Shown here piece by piece: positions 56,860-64,000 of a DNA stretch of 64,000 nt (the stretch's first letter is position 1; each line of letters begins with the position of its first letter). The translations under genes were made by a program, and so were the position numbers. Under the pieces are notes generated by a model that had not been told where the DNA came from, ran no database searches, and saw only the letters and a program-made list of their open reading frames with translations. Source of the DNA: Lasiosphaeria ovina (Eukaryota > Ascomycota > Sordariomycetes > Sordariales > Lasiosphaeriaceae); NCBI GenBank assembly GCA_033439765.1, contig JAULSN010000001.1, positions 5,146,001 to 5,210,000 of the forward strand. Reading direction: 5' to 3'.

Positions 56860-59800
56860 ATGATGCACTCGGACACCCTCAACCAGGCGATTATTGATAT
56901 GCACAATAAGTTTGCGAACTTTCCGCCAAACGCCCACTTATTTTGCCCCAAAATCCACGAAGACGACGACACCAACTACGACGAGCCAGACTTGCCCGAC
57001 GAAAACGGAACCACTGCCGAGCAGAAACAGGAACGTATTAAGGATGCCGAGTCCAGACATGTTATCACCTACCATCTCAGCTGTCTGATGGGCATCAGCC
57101 CTGAAGATGCTGGCGTATGGCTTGGCGAATGGGTAGAGGCCGTCGAGAAGTGTCTGACGACCTGCGATGCTTGTGTGCGAAAATGGCACAAGTCTCGTGA
57201 GCGTTTCATGAAAGCCATGGAAGGGTGTGTACTTTTCGACGAATTCGAAATGCGCCTGCTAACACTTCATCTCAGAGATTTCCCCAGCGAGAATGTTAGG
57301 TACATGGACGAGAAGCTGGTGGGATTCGACAAGCAGCGGATCGACCGAGGGCTGAGGAAAGCAAGGCAACTCCTCGAGGAGCATGGGCCCATGGCATCTG
57401 CCAAACTGGTTGAATACGACATGTCCGCAGTCCTGGCACTCTTTGAGGCGCTTTGCTCCATGAGATATCTCTCACTCCCCGAAAATCGTACCGATTTTGA
57501 CTACGTCTTCGAGAATACACAACGGAGAAAGCCTTTGAGAATGCGACCTGGTATCATTCCAACAATGACTTTCTTTCTCTTCGAAGAAGGTCATTACAGA
57601 AGGCTGTTTGCTGAGGCTGCTTGGGATAGGAAACCAAAAGACTCGCTCACGGCAGAGGAATGGGACTGGGCTGTCCAGGACCAGCTTTCTACGGCCATTG
57701 TTAACACCTCCATGGCTAGAAACAACAACTCCATGGGCAGGTTCACGCTAGCCCCGGAGAAAATATGCCGGTTTTGGCGTGGTTTCTTGATCATCTTACG
57801 CAGTCTGAACGAACAGCGTATCCTCGAATCCCTTCGTGGAATGGAGGTGTCGCCGAGCGTCTACTTCCTTGCCCTAGAGCATCTAGTGACTACCTCCGAT
57901 GAAGCTTTAGTCGCGGTGTTGAGCGGGTTGCGGGGGCTCATGGACAAATCACCAAAGGCCTTTTGGGCTGCCTACGACCAAGTCACACCCAGCCAGCTTG
58001 TGGAAGAGGTCTTCAAGAGTCCAGCATTTCGATCGTTTCTTAACAAGTCTCTTCTGTCCGACTTGATGGTCACGGAAGGCAACAAGCAGGTACCCGCCTT
58101 GGCTGCTTGGGTGAAGTCCTTGATCCGTTCACTCCCGTTAACTCGCCGATCAGACGTGTGCGAATCTCTCCTTCGTCATTTATTTGATACCTTTCGGTTG
58201 GATCAATCTTCCACCCAAGAGGCCCGAGCAACTTGCACCCTGGCTGGCCTAGTCGCTCTCGGAGAGTCTTTGGACGGATATCTTCAACAGGATGTACCAA
58301 TCGATACAGGCACCGCGCTGATAATGGTCAATCAGCTGCTCAACCGCGTTGTCCAGTATCGCGAGGTGATTATATCAGCTGCGCAGCTAAAACTTGGAGA
58401 TCGGTACAACGTTGGCCTCTCCAAAGCCGCCATGTCTATCACACACTCTGCACTTGCTCTAGACGCCAAAACAACGCGTACGGAGTGGAACGCTCTGATT
58501 GAAGACATACCCGTGCAAAACACCGTAAACAGAGATTCTGGCGCGCTTTGGGAATCCTTCCTTGAAATGCTCTGGTCTGGGCGTGTAGAGCTTGCTAAAG
58601 CCATGCTCCTGGCCACAATGCCTCTCCGAAGTATCGAGAAATTCATACCACGGCGGAAAGAGCAACTTAAAAAGGAGCTACAGCAGTTCAACGCCAGATA
58701 CCAGCAGCAGTCAACGGCCATCGGGAAAATGCTTGGGCGCCTGTCGGACTTCAATCCTTCCGACTTGGATATGTTCTGCGCCGAACCACAAAGCCAGACT
58801 ATCCACCCCATCGTGGCGTCGTTGATTCACGGTGAGGAAGCAATTCGCGAGGCTGGCTTTGAGTTGGTCAAGTCTATTACCGGCGAGACCCTCCCGTCCG
58901 ACGCGGTGGAGAAAATGCTCGAGGAGTATTTCAGCCAATTCCTGGATGCTTTCACCGGAGCAGTAAACAACATCACTAGCGAACGGGACGCGAGCTTTCC
59001 ATGGACCCACATGCTTCCCATCCTGAAATGCAGCGAGTACGTCTTGAACGGTCTAAGTGACCCGTCCGTAGGCCAGTTGCGATCCAAGACTTTGACCCCC
59101 GCCGAGCACACTGTCGTCCAGCACTGGTGGGATAGCCAATGGCGAATTATTGGCCATTCCTTTAGAATGATGAGGCATTGGCACCTCAAAGTTGACAAGA
59201 AGGTCATGGAAGACTTTTGTCGAGATGTCATGGAGCTCGCCAATAAGTTTTTCGCCCAAGATGGCCTTATGGCCTCGGCCCTTGGTCAACACAGCAACAT
59301 CGGCGATGCGCAATCCAACAGCGGGAACTCTTCAGAAGCCATGAGGACTGTCCTAGAGTCCCCAAGAGCCTACTCATACAGCCTGGTAGACATGCTCCAA
59401 CTTCGAGACAAATATCTAATTCAGGGTATCATCGAGGTTATCAAAAAGCTTGTTAGGAGGCTGAGGGAGAACGACATGGTGTTGCCTCCAAAAACTCTCG
59501 CCTCTCTCAACAACATGCTGAAAAAGAAGAAACTTGGCGACGGTAGACTCGAGTATATTCAGAAAACCAATATGACTGACGAGCAACGCATTGAGTTGCT
59601 CAAAGCCCTTGGAGAAGATGCTGAGATCGAGGAACAGTTTATCGGCACTCGGTCAGGAGAAAAGGAGTCAAGGGAGAAGGAGCGGGCCCTGAAACAGAGC
59701 AAGCTTGACTTCTCCAAGGCAGGCTCGACATCTGTGGGATCGATCAAGGATCACATCTCCGAGATTACTCCCAACTTTGAGAAACACAAGTCTCTTGTGG

Positions 59801-62800
59801 AAAGTTTGAAGTCCAAGCAGCCGTCTTTGAAGCCAGATCCTAAACCCATGATAAACTCAGCTTCCATCAGAGAGGCCCGGCTCAAAGAAAAGCAAGAGAA
59901 GGCGAAGAGAGACGCTGAGGCCATTGCCAAAGCCAAAGCTTTACGAGCACCACCAAAAACTGTCGCCGGAGAGGGCTCTGGGTTGCAAGGCATCGCAGGC
60001 GTTCGTGGAAAAGACCATGCGCCAGTGGTCAAGGATGAGATCATGGTTGGGTCTTCTTCAGAGGATGAAGACGACTCGGACGAAGACGAGCTGCTCAATC
60101 GAAAAGCGAAGGCTGGGCAGAAGACAGATGCTGAGCGTCGCCGCCACTTGCTTCTGGCTGAGAAGCGCGGGCCGGTAAAGAAGACCAAACTTCAAAGATC
60201 AGCTAAGGATATGCGGGCTCGGCTTATCCCCCCAATGGACGTTTTACACCAAGCCATCCTGGAGTGGGATATATTCCACGAGGGTAACGACCCTCCGAAC
60301 GGATTCAGCTGTGTGGAGGTCTCCAGCACCTACTCGAATCCCACCAGCTACAAGCAGACGTTCTTCCCTCTCCTCATCAACGAGGCTTGGCGCTCATTTG
60401 TAACAGCAAAAGATGAGGCAACGTCAAAGCCATTTGGGATCAAAGTTCTCAACCGCATGACGGTTGATAAGTTCATGGAAGTAACAGCGTCTGTCCCCCT
60501 GCAAACAAGCAGAGACCGGGGACTGTCAGAGGGAGACATACTCCTCATATCGAAAGGGGCGGATCCATTGAACCAGCCCAACGAACTTCACTGCCTTGCC
60601 CGGATCTGGAGGACTAATTACAAGAAGGACACAGTCGAAGTGATTTACCGCCTCAGCGCAAGGGGAAGCGTATTGTCGGTGCTGCTTCCTGGATCAGAAT
60701 TCCATGTCATCAAGATCACCAACATGACAACCATCGAACGGGAGTATGCAGCATTGGAGAGCTTGCAGTACTACGACCTCATGGATGAAGTCTTGAAGGC
60801 TGAGCCTTCTCCGATGCTAAACTTCGGTGACGAGGCCGTGCAAGGGGTGATGAAGAACTATACTCTCAACCCTGGTCAGGCAAAGGCTATCCTGAACGCC
60901 AAGGAAAACGATGGATTTACTTTGGTGCAAGGCCCACCTGGAACTGGCAAGACCAAAACGATTGTCGCCATGGTCGGATGTCTCATGACTGGAGTCATCA
61001 AACCGCCCACTGCCGCTGTTGCCATTACTCGACCCGGCGCTGCTCCCTCTAACGGCCAGGGTACCATGAAGAAACTGCTTGTCTGTGCACCTAGCAACGC
61101 AGCTGTTGATGAACTGGTATTGCGGCTGAAGTCGGGCATCAAGACGATGAACGGCGCAAGCCACCAGATCAACGTGGTGCGACTGGGCCGCAGTGAAGCG
61201 ATTAACGCCGCCGTCAAAGACGTAACTCTTGACGAGCTAGTCAAGGCGAAGATGGGCGAGACCTCAAACGTCAACAACGTCAGCGACCGCGAAAAACTGC
61301 ACCAACAGGCCGGAGAACTCAAGATCAAGTTGTCGGAGCTACATCCTCGGCTCGAGGCGGCTCGGGCAATCGAGGATCGAGCACTGACGAACAAGTTGCA
61401 ACGCGAACTAGACGAACTGAAGCGCCTACGAGCTCATATTGGAGGTCAGATCGAGGCTGACAAGAGTAGCGGAAACACTGCTGCCAGAGAAAATAAGATC
61501 AAGCGTTTGCAGGTGCAGCAAGAAATTCTCGACAAAGCCCATGTCTTGTGCGCAACACTGAGTGCAAGCGGCCACGAGATGTTCAAGGACTTGAACGTCG
61601 AGTTTGAGACGGTCATTATCGACGAGGCTGCCCAGTGCGTGGAGTTGAGCGCGCTCATCCCTCTGAAATACGGTTGCTCAAAGTGTATCCTTGTCGGAGA
61701 TCCAAAACAGCTTCCCCCTACAGTCCTTTCGCAATCGGCCGCTAGGTACGGGTACGATCAGAGTTTGTTCGTTCGGATGCAGATGAACCACAGCAAGGAC
61801 GTGCATCTTCTTGACCAGCAATACCGAATGCATCCAGAGATTAGTCGGTTCCCTAGCAAGGAATTCTACGAAGGCTTGCTCCAAGATGGCGCCGACATGG
61901 CCAAGATGCGTCTTCAGAAATGGCATCAGAGCGAACTCCTTGGACCCTACCGGTTCTTTGACGTACGAGGCTCGCAGGAGCGCGGTCCCAGGAAACAGTC
62001 TTTGGTCAACGACGAGGAGCTCAGGGTCGCGATGCAGCTTTACGATCGTTTCCGTACAGACTATAGCGGTATCGACCTAAAGGGCAAAATTGGCATCATC
62101 ACCCCATATAAGGCTCAGCTCTTTAGACTTCGACAACGGTTCACCGACAAATATGGTCAAGGCATCACGGAGGAGATCGAGTTCAACACCACCGATGCGT
62201 TCCAAGGTCGCGAATGCGAGATCATCATTTTCTCTTGTGTTCGAGCCAGCCCGACGGGCGGTATCGGTTTCATGACCGACATCCGGCGTATGAATGTCGG
62301 TCTAACCCGTGCGAAATCGTCTCTGTGGATTTTGGGCGACTCTCGGGCTCTGGTTCAGGGTGAATATTGGGCCAAGTTGATCGAGGACGCCAAACAGCGG
62401 GACCGTTACACAACCGGGAATATCATGGCAATGCTGAGCCGGCCCGGCAAAAGGCTGCCACCTTCTGCTCTGACGCCGTCTGCTCCAAGCGGCAACAGCT
62501 ATTCCCAGGCCCCGACAACAAGGCCTACTCTGTCTTGGCAAGCCGTTGATGTGGATGTGGAAATGCCGGATGCAGATTCATTCCGCACATCATCGAAGTA
62601 TCAGCCATCGCCGACAGGGTACGGGCTTCAGCCAAGGCCACAAGCTCCACCTACAATGCCGTACCGCGGACCCAGCATTGGTGGTCTTAACGAGAAGGGT
62701 GAGGCCGTTCCTGTTGCGCCACGCGGTGGGGGACTTCCGGTGATTCAGACTACGGCCCCAGGTGCAGGCAAAAAGAGGCCGCTCGAGGACGGTGATGATA

Positions 62801-63200
62801 AAGAGCCAAACGCCAAAAAAGTAAGCCGGCACAACCAGCTACCTTCCAACCTTCCATTACGAAATAACCCCTCTAATACCCTCCACCCTCAACTAGATGC
62901 AGCAGAATGCAGACACAGCGCTATCGAGAGCCCCGAAAGGTCCGAGGGAGTACCAAATCCCGCCACAGAGCAGAATTCCCCCTCAGGTATTGCAAAACTT
63001 GGGACTCCCCCCACGACCACCTAACCCGCATTCCGTGCCGCGCGACAATGCATCAGGGGTAAGCGAAAACATATAGTCTCGGTAGTTTCGTTGAAGCTCT
63101 CGACGCTGACAATATCTCGACTTAGGGCCCAGGGGCAGCACCCAAGAAGAAAACTGCGGACAGCATGTTTATAAAACGGAAACCGCACTCCAAACGTTGA
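56860..63200 (+). CDS. sen1: Sen1-type superfamily 1 RNA/DNA helicase
   Basis: Exons 56860-62820, 62897-63058 and 63126-63200 encode 2065 residues. Sen1 unwinds RNA:DNA hybrids, ends transcription of non-coding RNAs by RNA polymerase II, and protects against R-loops. The large N-terminal helical domain (residues about 1-950) has HVITYHLSCLMGISPEDAGV and later KYLIQGIIEVIKKLVRRL. The Upf1-like helicase core (about 1300-1830) contains Walker A GPPGTGKT (1358-1365), LVCAPSNAAVDEL, Walker B IIDEAAQCVE (DEAA from 1588), LVGDPKQLPPTVLS, LDQQYRMHPEIS, and the C-terminal motifs TTDAFQGRECEIIIFSC and RRMNVGLTRAKSSLWI. Two short 3' introns (76 and 67 bp) are needed to reach the typical end ADSMFIKRKPHSKR. 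Without splicing the frame would stop at 63024 with an unrelated tail. Confidence 0.95.
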
Positions 63201-64000
63201 GTTGCGGGTGTCTACTTCATTGTACTATACTGTGTCGAGCTATTTTCTCTCTCTTCGCCTGCCACAGCTTACACTTCATAATATGGCGTCTCTCTCTAGA
63301 GGACTGAAGCATCGTCAGCGGAGTATGTTAGCACTGGGTCTCCAAGATTATTTATACGGATGGCAACCGAGGACGGGTAGGGGTGGAATATTGTATTGTA
63401 ATTTAGAAGCTCTGGTTTAGAGAGAACTGACAATGGCTTTTGGGTGGGTGAAGGCCTGGGCCTGAGGAGGCAGGGGCATCTTGGTTTGTGTGGCGCCTCC
63501 GGGCTTTGGCGGCCGACCTTTGATGGACGGTAGTCACGAAGCCTGGATTAGGTTTGATCGTAGCGGGAAGGGTTGGCCTCTGGAAAAGAGGCTGTAAGGT
63601 TGTAGAGGACCTCCAAGGCTAGGTACCCTGCCTGCGGAACCAAGGAGGGCTGTCAGTGGCTCGAGAGAGCACTCTCGGCCGACTAGATCCATCCTCAAGG
63701 CCGATCGGAGCCCTCGCTCACACCGGACGGACTTTGCTTCTCACTGGGAAAGCTGCGCCTATATTCGATGGAGCAACGCCGGTGCCCATAGACGAGACGC
63801 AGCACTTGCCCGAAATATAGGGCATGCATAATAGCGTCGACCTTAAGTGGCACGGCTGTTGGTATATTAAAAGGAGCTACAGTGGGCTGCTCTTGCAAAC
63901 ACACACCCACCATTTGGTGCGATTGGGGCTGCGATCAGTCCTGAAAGGCAACCTGGAACTAAGGAGTCGTTGCTGTTTCGCCGCTTGCAGACCCCTTTTC
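63201..64000. other. 3' flank of Sen1 and unassigned right edge
   Basis: Contains the Sen1 3' UTR. Small frames (for example minus strand 63695-63913) show nothing recognisable. Confidence 0.45.

Noticed and set aside
63695..63913. 72-codon minus-strand frame near the right edge
   Set aside because: Too short and without recognisable features; could be chance.

Overview
The window looks like nuclear DNA of a filamentous ascomycete, most likely a sordariomycete. Coding density is low, genes are split by short GT-AG introns (about 50-150 bp), and genes lie on both strands with long intergenic spacers. It carries fungal hallmark genes (autophagy Atg29, the RIP-type cytosine methyltransferase RID, a TRI12-type MFS transporter, Ivy1) and one dispersed 5S rRNA gene. 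I see no bacterial operon structure, CRISPR array or intact transposon. Gene models below were rebuilt by joining exons at splice sites that keep the reading frame and give family-like protein sequence; UTRs are not defined.

Layout, left to right. 0-8 kb: the N-terminal part of an unidentified low-complexity protein running off the left edge (-), a small four-exon mitochondrial-looking membrane protein (+), NC2-beta/Dr1 histone-fold repressor (-), then a divergent pair of a short-chain reductase (-) and a FAD-dependent amine/amino-acid oxidase (+). 8-20 kb: a ferric reductase-type flavocytochrome (+) and a TRI12-type MFS exporter (+), separated by long gene-free DNA with TG microsatellites. 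20-29 kb: a 5S rRNA gene, a membrane-anchored LigB-type extradiol dioxygenase (-) divergent from acyl-protein thioesterase 1 (+), Ivy1 (+) and nucleoporin Nup53 (-).

28.5-34.1 kb is a gene-free, TA-rich block holding two diverged direct copies of a 0.9 kb repeat and a possible tRNA-derived relic; it looks like degenerated repeat DNA. 34-45 kb: Atg29 (+) with a 10-nt micro-exon, an unusual 0.9 kb cluster of ACCGGT palindromes, a small single-pass membrane protein (-), a wrecked CYP52-like P450 (-) and a GH76/Dfg5-type mannanase-like wall protein (-). 46-64 kb: elongation factor EAF (+), the RID methyltransferase (-), an HhH-GPD DNA glycosylase (+) and the Sen1 RNA/DNA helicase (+).

Most genes are unrelated housekeeping genes. 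Two loose themes stand out: transcription and genome integrity (NC2-beta, EAF, Sen1, RID, HhH-GPD glycosylase), and redox or transport functions (SDR, FAD oxidase, ferric reductase, MFS, dioxygenase, P450 relic). I did not find a convincing new multi-gene system. The observations most worth following are the ACCGGT cluster, the RID/glycosylase neighbourhood and the repeat block.
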